Positions 8,201 through 15,566 are shown, numbered from the stretch's first letter. The stretch: DNA of 21,165 bases from Tubiluchus corallicola (GCA_030141605.1 JAQGDQ010001915.1:1-21165); one strand, 5' to 3'. Notes: generated by a model not told the origin, from the sequence alone. Numbers and translations: made by a program.

Positions 8201-10783
8201 TTACTGCCGATTGAAGTCCTGCACACAAAAAGGCAGTATGTAAGTGACATAAAATTTCAAAACGAATTTTTTAAGCTTTATGTTTATGAAGGGGTTTCTT
8301 GTGCTTTTTAAGGTAAGTTTCTCAGCTGAGAATTTTTCGACTGTTTCGAATCTTGCGCTAAAAAGCTAAAAATTCCCAGAAGCAAATAATCTATCGCAAC
8401 GCCATGCTATAATGCCCCCTTTATGATGCTAATGTCACTTAGTCTGGTCTTGCAACTGAAAAAACCCGAAGCAAAATGACTGCTTCCACAAGTTACAATT
8501 GGAGTTAGAAAATACAAGTTTTTTTATAATTGCAGTACTACTTTCTAGACAGAGAAATGGGCACAGGGTTATAGAATTTAATTTTTAGTATTTTGGACGC
8601 TTTCCCGATAATTTGATGCTAGAATATAAAAATCCAATATATTTGGGATTTGTTTTCTTAAATAATAAAAAAATCGACATTTGACCAAATTATTGCTGCA
8701 TTCTACTTTGAAGCATCATAACATTGTTTTAACTATGCCGACTTATGGACGATTTTGGCTTGCAAGCACACATATGCTTTATCCCTGTGTGCCAATAAAT
8801 GCAATACAAACTTGCTAAGCACTCCTGTTTCACACTTTAACGAACATAAATAATAACGTCCTATTTTCCGATCGTTTTCAGCTGGAGTCCAAACATAGTC
8901 AACTCCTCTCTTTTCTTCGCTGCAAGAAGTCAGTATTTAGACGAGGGAACATATAATCAGTTAGTTTTTAAAGCTTGGTTGGCACTCTGGTTCGTGATGG
9001 TGAGTATGTGGCAACAGTAATGTGGCAACAGTTTTACCTTACCTTACCTTAGACCTTAGTCCTTCCTGTGCACGGATGCACATTGGGCAGACAGCATTTT
9101 CCATTGAATTCTATTGGCGGCTTCTCTTTCGATGTTCTCCCAACATCTGTTCATAACCCGAAGGTCTTCTTTGAAAGATCTGCACCACACTGTTTATGGC
9201 CGACCTCTTTTCCTTTTTCCACCAGGTGGTTCCCAGAGTAACACTATTTTGGAGTGGCATTGTTTTGGTAGGCGTAGAATATGTCCAGCGAATCTCAGCT
9301 TTCTCTTTGCGACTATTTCCTGCAACCGCCTTGACTGCGCCTGCTGTAGGACTTACAGGAGTTTGAAAAATTAATCAGGGCACACTTCACTAACTAAGCA
9401 AAAGTTTAAAATACTTGATATTATCAGTAACACCAATAATGTGTTTTTTGATGAACCAGTGGTGTACACTGGGATAGTGAAACAATGACGTTTTAGCAGT
9501 TTGTGTGAACATTTTAAATTATTAAAGGATAAGAAAAGGGATTGTCCCAAAAGTCTTTCAGTGTAAAGTTATTACCATTATGCTTAACTGCTTGAAAGAC
9601 TTATCTAGCTAGAAAAGAAAGTTCTTAATAATTTAAAATGTTCACGCCAACTGGTAAAACGTGATTGAGTCACCTTCCCAGTGTGCACCACTGACTCACC
9701 AAAAAATGTATTTTTAATCTTATTGACAAGATACTGTTATTGATGCAGTAATTTATACTCTTGGTCAGTTAGCGAAGAGTGTGCTACGAATGCTCTGATT
9801 ATTTTTTCAAACTTTACACAATGTTATCTAAACTTGTTTCGAATGACCGACCGTTAAAATTGCTGCGCTTAACGGTCATCGCGGGAGTTTAAATTTACAT
9901 GCTTTATACAGTGTTGCAAAGGCAGTATGTAGGTGATACAAAGTTTCAAGAAATTTTCTTAGCTTTATCTAAGTAAAGGGTTTCTTTTCCCATTACATAA
10001 TACAGTCAACCCTCGTTAAACCAGACTAATTGGGGGGGGGTCTGGTTTAGTCGATTGTCCTATTTATCCGATATGCCTAAATATGGTCTATACTATACAG
10101 GAATAATCACCTGAATAAAGCCTATATACATTGCACTATATACTGTGCACTATATACTATACTGTATATTACTTTAAAATAGTTAACCTGTGAGGATAGA
10201 GAAATTAGCGTGTGCTTTCGATGGGGTAAACAAACTGAATTTTGGCGGGAATTGTAGCAGCCTGGGTGGTACCGCGAGCCACTTCGGCCCGTCAATGGCT
10301 CGTGGTGAGTTGGTAGGCTGTGTTGTGTTTAGCGCTCCGGCTCGGTCGGAAATCGCTCAGTTTCCTTTACCACGGATGACGTCCGTCTTATCCGATATCC
10401 GGGCTAACGGGGTCCAGTTTAACGAAAGTCGACTGTCAAACAGGTAAGCAAAATGCTAACTAATCTAACTTTGGAAAGGTTCAGGGTATACTTTAAGATG
10501 TCCCCTTTTAATTTCTGATGCTATTTTTCCATATTATCAGGCCGTGTTGAATCCATTGCAAGCATTCCTAAATGTCCTTGTTTACCATGGCTGGAAGTCC
10601 TGGCAGAATCTACAATGTCCTTGTTCCACGGAGCACTGGAAGGTCAAGCTACTCGCGGACAGCTTGAGACGAGGTCGAGACGAAAGCTTGACACTCAGTA
10701 GTAGCGTTAGGGAGGTGTCGAGATACGGATCCTACGGCTCCCAATCGGATAGTCCCAATAATAACATTATTGTGAATACGTAG
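2194..10783 (+). CDS. GPR143-like: GPR143 (OA1)-like G-protein-coupled receptor, 3' part of the gene in six exons
   Basis: Six exons (2194-2282, 4047-4139, 5502-5611, 7382-7490, 8882-8999, 10541-10783) join with GT-AG borders and compatible phases into an open frame of 253 residues plus TAG. Seen: TM3 (about residues 1-25), TM4 (31-55), a short loop with Cys62, TM5 (71-95), a charged third inner loop with YTERERR (109-115), TM6 with CWSPN (134-138), TM7 with VLNPLQAFLN (175-184), YHGW at its end, and a polar Ser-rich tail. The order and motifs match GPR143: YH..-WGLA in TM4, PHY before TM5, YTE-ERR in the third loop, CW-x-x-NI-N in TM6, and LNPxQxF and GW in TM7. In vertebrates GPR143 is an L-DOPA-responsive receptor of melanosome and endolysosome membranes in pigment cells. 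That role here is inference. The N-terminus, TM1 and TM2 are missing from the window. The human protein is about 400 residues, so about a third is absent. No frameshift or internal stop is seen. Confidence 0.88.
2713..3128. mobile_element. hAT-like MITE with 8-bp target-site duplication
   Basis: The left end reads TACGGGTTCCAAACCTTTGG. The right end, reverse-complemented, reads CAGCGGTTCCCAACCTTTTG, an imperfect terminal inverted repeat of the hAT (Charlie-like) CAG-GGTTC-CAACC type. The element is flanked by a perfect 8-bp direct repeat, TTCTAAGA, at 2705-2712 and 3129-3136, the length expected for hAT insertion. Subterminal GGGGTCGC motifs occur near both ends. At 416 bp it has no transposase and is non-autonomous. 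It sits in the receptor intron after exon a. The small frame at 2943-3134 lies within it and is not a gene. Confidence 0.85.
3598..3980. repeat. 32-bp minisatellite, 12 units
   Basis: The unit is AATGAACTAGTTTCAATTTT followed by ATGTTCCCAAAG. Twelve head-to-tail units run up to 66 bp before the next receptor exon. Units 4 and 6 have one extra C (33 bp). Variants such as GAAG for GAAC and GTTAC for GTTTC recur in units 3-8 in a pattern that suggests block duplication. The first two units and the last are the most diverged, as expected at array edges. The array lies in an intron and does not code. Confidence 0.95.
4047..4139 (+). CDS. GPR143-like: GPR143-like exon b (TM4)
   Basis: The acceptor is TTTTATTTTAG and the donor is GTATGAC. 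One base completes Gly30, then 30 codons, then two bases. It encodes KMWLYHVFTWGLALVLSVSG and on to SPSLR, matching the GPR143 TM4 pattern of YH, WGLA, and a short extracellular segment with LY-PS. The 32-bp minisatellite ends 66 bp upstream, between the branch-point region and the rest of the intron. Confidence 0.88.
4360..4830 (-). mobile_element. Long inverted-repeat (foldback) element, copy 1
   Basis: Read on the minus strand, this segment matches the right-hand arms of the copies at 7790-8310 and 9358-9990. Landmarks in plus-strand order are CATACTGCCTTATTGCATACAG, TGTAAATTTAA, AACAAGTTTAGATAACA, the CAC-CTTCACTAACTAAGCAAA-like block, and CACACTGGGA. Similarity fades near 4880. No coding capacity is visible. 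The 64-residue frame at 4335-4529 and the 77-residue frame at 4678-4911 fall across it and look accidental. Confidence 0.65.
4840..5501. other. Intron sequence without a recognised feature
   Basis: This is AT-rich intron between exons b and c. A weak direct repeat of about 30 bp (TGTTATTTGATTCTGTGATTG and TGTTGTTTGATTCTTTGATTG) lies at about 5237 and 5311. A long pyrimidine tract (TTTTTCTTTTTTTTTAG) forms the acceptor for exon c. Confidence 0.5.
5502..5611 (+). CDS. GPR143-like: GPR143-like exon c (second extracellular loop and TM5)
   Basis: The acceptor is a long T tract ending TTTAG and the donor is GTATGTATG. One base completes Asn61, then 36 codons, then one base. The sequence CGHEVHNLLPHYLTGLIPIM leads into a hydrophobic TM5 containing LVNPVLY. 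Cys62 and the PHY triplet before TM5 align with the same features in vertebrate GPR143. Confidence 0.9.
5637..6001. mobile_element. hAT-like MITE with near-perfect 8-bp target-site duplication
   Basis: The left end is CAGGCCCGGATTGTG. The right end, reverse-complemented, is CAAACCCGGATTATCC, giving a terminal inverted repeat of the hAT CAGG-CCCGGAT type. GGGCCCC/GGGGCC-rich subterminal motifs are present (GGGTCCCTAAG on the left, GGGGCCTTAGG on the right). The flanks CGTTTGTG (5629-5636) and CCTTTGTG (6002-6009) agree at 7 of 8 positions. The insertion is only 25 bp downstream of the exon c splice donor. It is non-autonomous (365 bp). Confidence 0.8.
6117..6821. mobile_element. Terminal-inverted-repeat DNA element, pogo/Tc1-like ends
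   Basis: The left end is CACTCATATCTCGGTTTGCC and the right end, reverse-complemented, is CACTCATATCTCGGCTTTCC, 18 matches over 20 bp. Inside follow GGAT and TATC motifs that continue the repeat weakly. The left flank is TA (6115-6116); the right flank is TT, which could be a mutated TA. The centre (about 6500-6600) holds an AT-rich hairpin built on ATAGAGATATA / TATCTCTAT-like arms. It is 705 bp with no transposase frame. The two overlapping frames near 5918-6306 cross its border and are not genes. It lies in the receptor intron between exons c and d. Confidence 0.75.
7025..7113 (-). repeat. tRNA-derived SINE fragment 1
   Basis: On the minus strand there is a good RNA polymerase III A box, TGGTGCAGTGG (7095-7105), and a B box, GGTTCAAGTCC (7052-7062). 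They sit inside a tRNA-like stretch (GTTAGCAT after the A box, CCTGGGTTCAAGTCCCA as a T-arm-like hairpin) followed by an A/T-rich tail. The acceptor and anticodon stems do not fold cleanly, so this is a degenerate SINE head and not a working tRNA. A second, poorer copy lies 180 bp downstream. Confidence 0.6.
7205..7290 (-). repeat. tRNA-derived SINE fragment 2
   Basis: The minus strand has a B box, AGTTCGAGTCC (7233-7243), in the same context as fragment 1: AGAAGGTCCT before it, and CAGAAGAGGTGCAAAAGATT after it. Outer flanks (CTACTTTTCA in copy 1, TTACTTTTCA in copy 2) also match. The A box is lost in a G-rich patch (GGGGTGGGGGAGG on the plus strand). This is probably a second insertion or a local duplication of fragment 1. 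Confidence 0.5.
7382..7490 (+). CDS. GPR143-like: GPR143-like exon d (third inner loop and start of TM6)
   Basis: The acceptor is TTGTTTTCAG and the donor is GTGAGCC. Two bases complete Val98, then 35 codons, then two bases of Cys134. It encodes a basic/acidic loop, KTFLASQYAKYTERERRAVA, followed by hydrophobic KFFLVVLVFFI. The YTE-ERR string in the loop is also seen in vertebrate GPR143 and is a strong family signature. The loop is shorter than in the human protein. Confidence 0.92.
7790..8310 (+). mobile_element. Long inverted-repeat (foldback) element, copy 2
   Basis: This segment matches 9590-9990 as a direct repeat (GAAAGACTTATGTAACTAGAAAAGAAA, then GGTGCACCACT, CTACGAATGCTCTGATTATT, GTTATCTAAACTTGTTTC, GTTTAAATTTACATG and GGCAGTATGTA in the same order). 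The left arm, complementary to the right in copy 3, is only weakly visible at about 7790-7880. A CATGACGTCATG palindrome lies at 7797-7808. No coding frame is visible. Confidence 0.7.
8311..8881. other. Intron sequence without a recognised feature
   Basis: This is AT-rich intron between the foldback copy and exon e. No inverted repeats, tandem repeats or protein-like frames were recognised. The last bases (CGATCGTTTTCAG) are the acceptor for exon e. Confidence 0.5.
8882..8999 (+). CDS. GPR143-like: GPR143-like exon e (TM6 end, third extracellular loop, TM7 start)
   Basis: The acceptor is GATCGTTTTCAG and the donor is GTGAGTATG. One base completes Cys134, then 39 codons, ending in phase 0. 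It encodes WSPNIVNSSLFF (TM6 end), a polar loop with RSQYLDEGTYNQ, then KAWLALWFVM (start of TM7). CW-x-x-NI-N matches the GPR143 TM6 motif. Confidence 0.92.
9030..9358 (-). pseudogene. LINE reverse-transcriptase C-terminus, RTE-like, inactivated
   Basis: The minus strand from about 9358 to 9056 encodes the characteristic C-terminal segment of many LINE ORF2 proteins: KRKLRFAGHILRLP, then LLWEPPGGKRKRGRP, then FKEDLRVMNRCWE, then RIQWKML, and a terminal TAA. An in-frame TAA directly after KRKRGRP breaks it, so it is dead. The 3' end carries a short AAGGT pentanucleotide tail (9037-9054 on the plus strand as ACCTT repeats). It is 5'-truncated where the foldback element begins. It sits in the receptor intron between exons e and f, antisense to the gene. 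Confidence 0.8.
9358..9990 (+). mobile_element. Long inverted-repeat (foldback) element, copy 3 (most complete)
   Basis: The left part (about 9360-9530) is the imperfect reverse complement of 9630-9840. Paired landmarks are CACTTCACTAACTAAGC with GTTAGCGAAGAGTGTG, GTGTACACTGGGA with CCCAGTGTGCACCAC, and GTGAACATTTTAAATTATTAA with TTAATAATTTAAAATGTTCAC. About 100 bp of unpaired sequence lies between. The right arm continues for a further 150 bp shared with copies 1 and 2. The predicted RNA or single strand would form a long hairpin. No transposase frame is visible, so the family is non-autonomous and unclassified. Confidence 0.75.
10003..10435. mobile_element. pogo/Tigger-like MITE
   Basis: The left end is CAGTCAACCCTCGTTAAACC and the right end, reverse-complemented, is CAGTCGACTTTCGTTAAACT. 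The shared CAGT-AAC---CGTTAAAC start and an internal TATCCGATAT motif near both ends are typical of pogo/Tigger termini. The left flank is TA (10001-10002); the right flank (TC) is a mutated or lost duplication. A run of nine G follows the left repeat. It is 433 bp without transposase. The 85-residue frame at 10190-10447 lies inside it and is not a gene. Confidence 0.8.
10541..10783 (+). CDS. GPR143-like: GPR143-like terminal exon f (TM7 and cytoplasmic tail)
   Basis: The acceptor is TTCCATATTATCAG; 80 codons then TAG. It encodes AVLNPLQAFLNVLVYHGW (TM7 with the Asn-Pro pair and the closing GW), then a tail of about 60 residues with CPCS (possible palmitoylation site, inference), KVKLLADSLRRGRDE, and a Ser-rich end, SLTLSSSVREVSRYGSYGSQ, finishing NNNIIVNT. 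The LNPxQxF motif matches GPR143. The tail does not align obviously beyond TM7. GC content is higher than in the flanking introns. Confidence 0.93.
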   Translation, partial: AVLNPLQAFLNVLVYHGWKSWQNLQCPCSTEHWKVKLLADSLRRGRDESLTLSSSVREVSRYGSYGSQSDSPNNNIIVNT

Positions 10784-11075
10784 ACGTCGCAGGTGCATGA
10801 GAGTATGGCCTTATGTTGCTGTTGTGTGCTCTTGGAACTGGTGCTGACAGTGGAATATTATACTACCTGCTGTTTTTCCTTTCCTTAAGACCTGTTTATT
10901 TTACCAAGGTTCCCACGGTCAAGGAAAATCCTGGAAAATACAGGCTCTCCTGGAAAGTCACGGGAGGGATATATTTTTCAGCAATTTGTGTTCAAATGAA
11001 ATTTTGTTAGGGCAGGTTCCCAGTTTCGATTTGTGTCCCAAAAATAATGATTAGAATAAAAAAGTTCATTTAATG
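10784..11075 (+). promoter_or_regulatory. Probable 3' UTR of the receptor gene with a polyadenylation signal
   Basis: The sequence follows the stop codon without an intron signal and contains AATAAA at 11055-11060, a plausible polyadenylation hexamer. A 65-residue frame at 10813-11010 resembles nothing known. Near 10900-10965 it contains a local repeat of TTCCCACGGTCAAGGAAAAT and CCTGGAAA motifs (CCTGGAAAATACAGG, CCTGGAAAGTCACGGGAG), reminiscent of small dispersed hairpin repeats in invertebrate genomes. The transcript end is inferred, not shown. Confidence 0.45.
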
Positions 11076-11289
11076 TGATTAAGGGTAATTTCGTTAGCAC
11101 TACTGCAACTGTGCCAACACATTATATATCTGTATATGTATGAATGTCCATACACAAAAATGTTGCAATTTCTGCTTTTCTTGGCTATGAAAAATCAATA
11201 TTTTTTCGGAGAAAAGTCAAAGAAATTTATTTTAAAATTCTGTGGTAACCCCAGTTGTTAAGAGTTTGTTTTAATTCACAAGGCCTTAG

Positions 11290-11781
11290 CTACTGATGCT
11301 ACTGTGTGAATTTGCAACCTAGGCTGGTCAACAGCCATAAATTCAAGTTACTAAACTAAAAATTAATTGCAGGGTTAATCTGTATTCCAATGACAAATAA
11401 TAGGCTGATACTAATTTATAAACCACTAAATTCGAGATAATAAACTAACAATTTTTGAAAGGTTAATGTGTGTTCAGATAATATGATAAAAATAGGCCAT
11501 TAGTTAGTTTGTGAAACGGAGAAATGGTTCAGTGTTATAGTCAACGTCTCCTCAGTCTAGTTTGTTTTTAATTATTATTACTTACTTTGCCACATGTCAA
11601 TGTTTATCACTCAGTCTCGGGGATTATCCGTGTTCAGTTGTAATAAATAAAAAAGCTCGAAATTTGAATTCAGGTTAAGAAACTAATAATTTATTGCAGG
11701 GTTATATATTTTTGCAAATAAGTTAATAAAGCTAGAGCAGTACTAATTTATAAACTAGTAGATTCAAGTAATTAAGGTAAT
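11290..11781. repeat. Diverged edge units of the 82-bp satellite
   Basis: Scattered, degenerate versions of the satellite unit precede the homogeneous core: TTAATTGCAGGGTTAATC near 11364, GATACTAATTTATAAACCACTAAATTC near 11407, AATTTATTGCAGGGTTAT near 11687, and TACTAATTTATAAACTAGTAGATTCA near 11740. They keep the order of the unit but with many changes and insertions. They look like old array edges that escaped homogenisation. Confidence 0.55.
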
Positions 11782-13240
11782 AATTTATTGCAGGATTAAT
11801 CTAGGCTGTTCAGAGCTATGCTGTCACTAATTTTATAAACCAATGAATTCAGGATAAGTTTAGAATTTATTGCAGGGTTAATTTAGGCTGTTCAAAGCTA
11901 TGCTGTCATTAATTTTATAAACCAATGAATTCAGGATAAGTTAAGAATTTATTCTAGGATTAATCTAGGCTGTTCAAAGCTATGCTGTCATTAATTTTAT
12001 AAACCAATGAATTCAGGATAAGTTAAGAATTTATTGCAGGGTTAATCTAAGCTGTCAAAGCTGTGCTGTCATTAATTTTATAAACCAATGAATTCAGGAT
12101 AAGTTAAGAATTTATTGCAGGGTTAATCTAGGCTGTTCAAAGCTATGCTGTCATTAATTTTATAAACCAATGAATTCAGGATAAGTTAAGAATTTATTCT
12201 AGGATTAATTTAGGCTGTTCAAAGCTATGCTGTCATTAATTTTATAAACCAATGAATTCAGGATAAGTTAAGAATTTATTCTAGGATTAATTTAGGCTGT
12301 TCAAAGCTATGCTGTCATTAATTTTATAAACCAATGAATTCAGGATAAGTTAAGAATTTATTCTAGGATTAATTTAGGCTGTTCAAAGCTATGCTGTCAT
12401 TAATTTTATAAACCAATGAATTCAGGATAAGTTAAGAATTTATTCTAGGATTAATCTAGGCTGTTCAAAGCTATGCTGTCATTAATTTTATAAACCAATG
12501 AATTCAGGATAAGTTAAGAATTTATTGCAGGGTTAATCTAAGCTGTCAAAGCTGTGCTGTCATTAATTTTATAAACCAATGAATTCAGGATAAGTTAAGA
12601 ATTTATTGCAGGGTTAATCTAGGCTGTTCAAAGCTATGCTGTCATTAATTTTATAAACCAATGAATTCAGGATAAGTTAAGAATTTATTGCAGGGTTAAT
12701 CTAGGCTGTTCAAAGCTATGCTGTCATTAATTTTATAAACCAATGAATTCAGGATAAGTTAAGAATTTATTCTAGGATTAATTTAGGCTGTTCAAAGCTA
12801 TGCTGTCATTAATTTTATAAACCAATGAATTCAGGATAAGTTAAGAATTTATTCTAGGATTAATTTAGGCTGTTCAAAGCTATGCTGTCATTAATTTTAT
12901 AAACCAATGAATTCAGGATAAGTTAAGAATTTATTCTAGGATTAATTTAGGCTGTTCAAAGCTATGCTGTCATTAATTTTATAAACCAATGAATTCAGGA
13001 TAAGTTAAGAATTTATTGCAGGGTTAATCTAGGCTGTTCAAAGCTATGCTGTCATTACTTTTATAAACCAATGAATTCAGGATAAGTTAAGAATTTATTG
13101 CAGGATTAATCTAGGCTGTTCAAAGCTATGCTGTCATTAATTTTATAAACCAATGAATTCAGGATAAGTTAAGAATTTATTGCAGGATTAATCTAGGCTG
13201 TTCAAAGCTATACTGTCATTAATTTTATAGAGCAATGAAT
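11782..13240. repeat. 82-bp satellite array, 18 units, with higher-order structure
   Basis: The unit starts AATTTATTGCAGGGTTAATC, continues TAGGCTGTTCAAAGCTATGC and TGTCATTAATTTTATAAACC, and ends AATGAATTCAGGATAAGTTA plus AG. Eighteen units follow head to tail; the last (13174 onward) decays. Variants are shared between units: A (GCAGGG..TCTAGG), B (TCTAGGA..TTTAGG), B' (TCTAGGA..TCTAGG) and C (81 bp, CTAAGCTGTCAAAGCTGTG). Units 3-8 read B',C,A,B,B,B and units 9-15 read B',C,A,A,B,B,B, so a six- to seven-unit block has been duplicated. The array is non-coding. A further diverged unit trails to about 13335. Confidence 0.95.
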
Positions 13241-13340
13241 TTAAATTAATATATTTAATTTATTTCAAAGTTACTTTGTATTCAAGTGACATTATGAGGC
13301 TGGTACTAATTTTGCAAACCATTGAATTCCAACCAGTGAC

Positions 13341-14311
13341 TTAAGTGACATTAAATATTTTTATTTAATGTTTTTATAACTATATAAATAAGTGATATAT
13401 AATATAATATCTACACATTCTCATAAAACGTCTTATACATCGCACTTTAGCACTGTATGAAAAACTGTAGTTTGTATAAAGCCCTTTATGTATGCGATAA
13501 CTATTGTTAGATAGGACGGTTTATTGGTATGTTATAGTTTTATTACAGCGTTTTAGTATAAGCTGTAATAATACAACATTACGAAACTAAACCTGTAGCC
13601 TTTAGAAAGAAATTGATTATATTTTGTGTGAGTTTTTTGCTTAGAAGTTTTATTTTATATACCTACAGTTTTTTCATTATGAATGTAGTTATTTTAGCAA
13701 CAAATTTTACGCATTTTAGTAGCTGTACTAGTACGTGTAGATCTATTCTAAAATATATATACAATTGTAAATATATTTCATCTGTGTTTTCAGAATTTAA
13801 TGCGTCGGTGAAACAGTTGGTCTTGTTAACTTGCAAAACTAAATTCTGTTGTATTGAGCGATATATCTTATTGGTGTGTAAGCAAATTGTTTTCAATTGT
13901 TTGTGTTATTATTCGGAATAGCTTAAAATAACGTGCAATAAGTTTATACCAGTGATAGTTATGCAGCACGTTGTCCGTGCTGCACTAGAATGTCGTAATG
14001 GGCCTATTTGAAATTAACTGAAATTTTACCAAAATAAATTTTGATGTTTTTAACGTTGATTAAAGGGTAGCTTGTAAATTAGACTCTTTTATCTACCCAA
14101 TGAACTATTGGTAATTAAATTGTATGAACAATTTAGAGCTATGAGATCTTTTGCTATCTAAAACATGTAAATATTTTCGTCATGAGTGATCGTAACTGTG
14201 AATGTTGACCAATTATTACATTTATTAAGGCTTTCTAAAATAAAATAGAGAATATCTGTTACCAAATTAAATAAAAAACTTCTTAATTTGTTTTTACATG
14301 TTGTTATATAT
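13341..14311. other. AT-rich intergenic sequence without a supported gene
   Basis: A 102-codon frame (13613-13921, +) and a 77-codon frame on the opposite strand overlap here. Both are rich in Phe, Ile, Tyr and Cys, begin at doubtful starts, and look like chance frames in AT-rich DNA. Several AATAAA hexamers occur, for example near 14034. No splice-bounded exon was recognised. Confidence 0.45.
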
Positions 14312-14451
14312 AGTTATTATTATTGTTGTTGTTTTCGTTGTCGCTGTCGTCGTTGTTGTTGTTGTTTTCGTTGTCGTTGTTGTTGTTGTTATTATTATTA
14401 TTATTATTTTCCTTAGTCTATCATAACAATCATCATCATCATCACCATCAC
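14312..14451. repeat. Trinucleotide microsatellites (TTG/TCG/TTA and ATC)
   Basis: Interrupted TTG, TCG and TTA triplets run from 14312 to about 14410, followed by ATC repeats at 14429-14451. They directly precede the 60-bp minisatellite, whose unit is itself rich in ATC and ATT triplets, so the longer unit may have grown from triplet DNA. Confidence 0.9.
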
Positions 14452-14467
14452 AGTCTTTGTTAGCATG

Positions 14468-14900
14468 ACCTTTTCATCATCATCATCGTCGCATTCATTA
14501 TTTTCATGGACAACCCCACCTTTTTCATGATTGTCGTCACCATCATCGTCGCATTCATTATTTTCATGGACAACCCCACCTTTTTCATGATTGTCATCAC
14601 CATCATCGTCGCATTCATTATTTTCATGGACAACCCCACCTTTTTCATGATTGTCATCACCATCATCATTGCATTCATTATTGTCATGGACAACCCCACC
14701 TTTTTCATGGTTGTGATCAGTATCATCATCGTATTCATTATCTTCATGGACAACCCCACCTTTTTCATGGTTGTCATCACCATCATCATCGCGTTCATTA
14801 TTGTCATGGACAACCCCACCTTTTTCATTATTGTGATCACCATCATCATCGCATTCATTATAATCATGGACAACCCCACCTTTTTCATGATTGTCAAGAT
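14468..14900. repeat. 60-bp minisatellite, about seven units, open on both strands
   Basis: The exact 60-bp period contains GGACAACCCCACCTTTTTCA followed by TGATTGTCATCACCATCATC and GTCGCATTCATTATTTTCAT. Because 60 is a multiple of three and no unit has an indel, a 140-codon frame (14506-14928, +) and a 149-codon frame (14460-14909, -) are both open. The plus frame repeats MDNPTFFMIVVTIIVAFIIF: about 15 hydrophobic residues between polar MDNPT links. The minus frame repeats TIMKKVGLSM with Met-rich filler. No promoter, splice signal or homolog is known, so I treat it as a minisatellite with accidental frames. Confidence 0.85.
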
Positions 14901-14929
14901 CAGCAGCACATTATCATCATATAATTAAT

Positions 14930-15566
14930 TCTGTTGTGAATTAAATTAAGTAAACAATTATTTTATTATAATTATTATTTGCGTATCATATCAAGTTAAT
15001 TAACAGTATTTGACATCACAAAAATATACATGTATCAATAATTAATAAATTATGACGTCATCAATATGCATAATATAAAGCCTTAGGCTTTTAAAGTCTT
15101 TCTGACAATCAGTATATGCAGATTTTTTAGACCTTGCACTTTCAAAGAGTGGACAAAATCAATAACTTGATTTATCAATCAATACTATCGTTATTAATAA
15201 TTGATACTGATATTTATAGCTGCTGCTGAGCTATAGTTTTACGATATTTTTTTTTATTTTAGAATGTAATATTTAGTATAAGTTTACTCCATATTGCAAA
15301 GTGACCTTGGATATCTTGAAAAGAGGTCATATAAAAAACAAGCCTCGCTTGACCCATAAATACACATTTGGGTCTGTAATTGTATTCGCTTCTGAGCTAC
15401 AGAAGGTTCTACGAAATTGCATTTCAAAAAATCAATAATATGAGATTAATCGCTTAAGAATTTCACAGAACTATCATGTAGTTTTTACTGCAAAGATGAC
15501 AAAAGTACATATTTGAAAAATAGGAACACGAAGTTCTTTGTAGAAAATGTACGTTCTTTTACATAC
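14930..15566. other. AT-rich intergenic sequence, no gene recognised
   Basis: A CRE-like TGACGTCA (15053-15060) lies 14 bp before TATAAAG (15074-15080), a spacing that could suit a core promoter, but no exon follows and AT-rich DNA makes such matches common. Nothing else was recognised. Confidence 0.35.

Noticed and set aside
10190-10447. 85-codon frame with a GC-rich stretch, first suspected to be an exon
   Set aside because: It sits inside the pogo/Tigger-like MITE and ends in its terminal repeat.
13613-13921. 102-codon frame and an antisense 77-codon frame
   Set aside because: Both are extremely rich in Phe, Ile, Tyr and Cys from AT-rich DNA, begin at weak starts, and show no domain.
15053-15080. 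CRE (TGACGTCA) followed by TATAAAG as a promoter
   Set aside because: No exon follows. TGACGTCA also occurs at 7799-7806 in a transposon, and such matches are common in AT-rich DNA.
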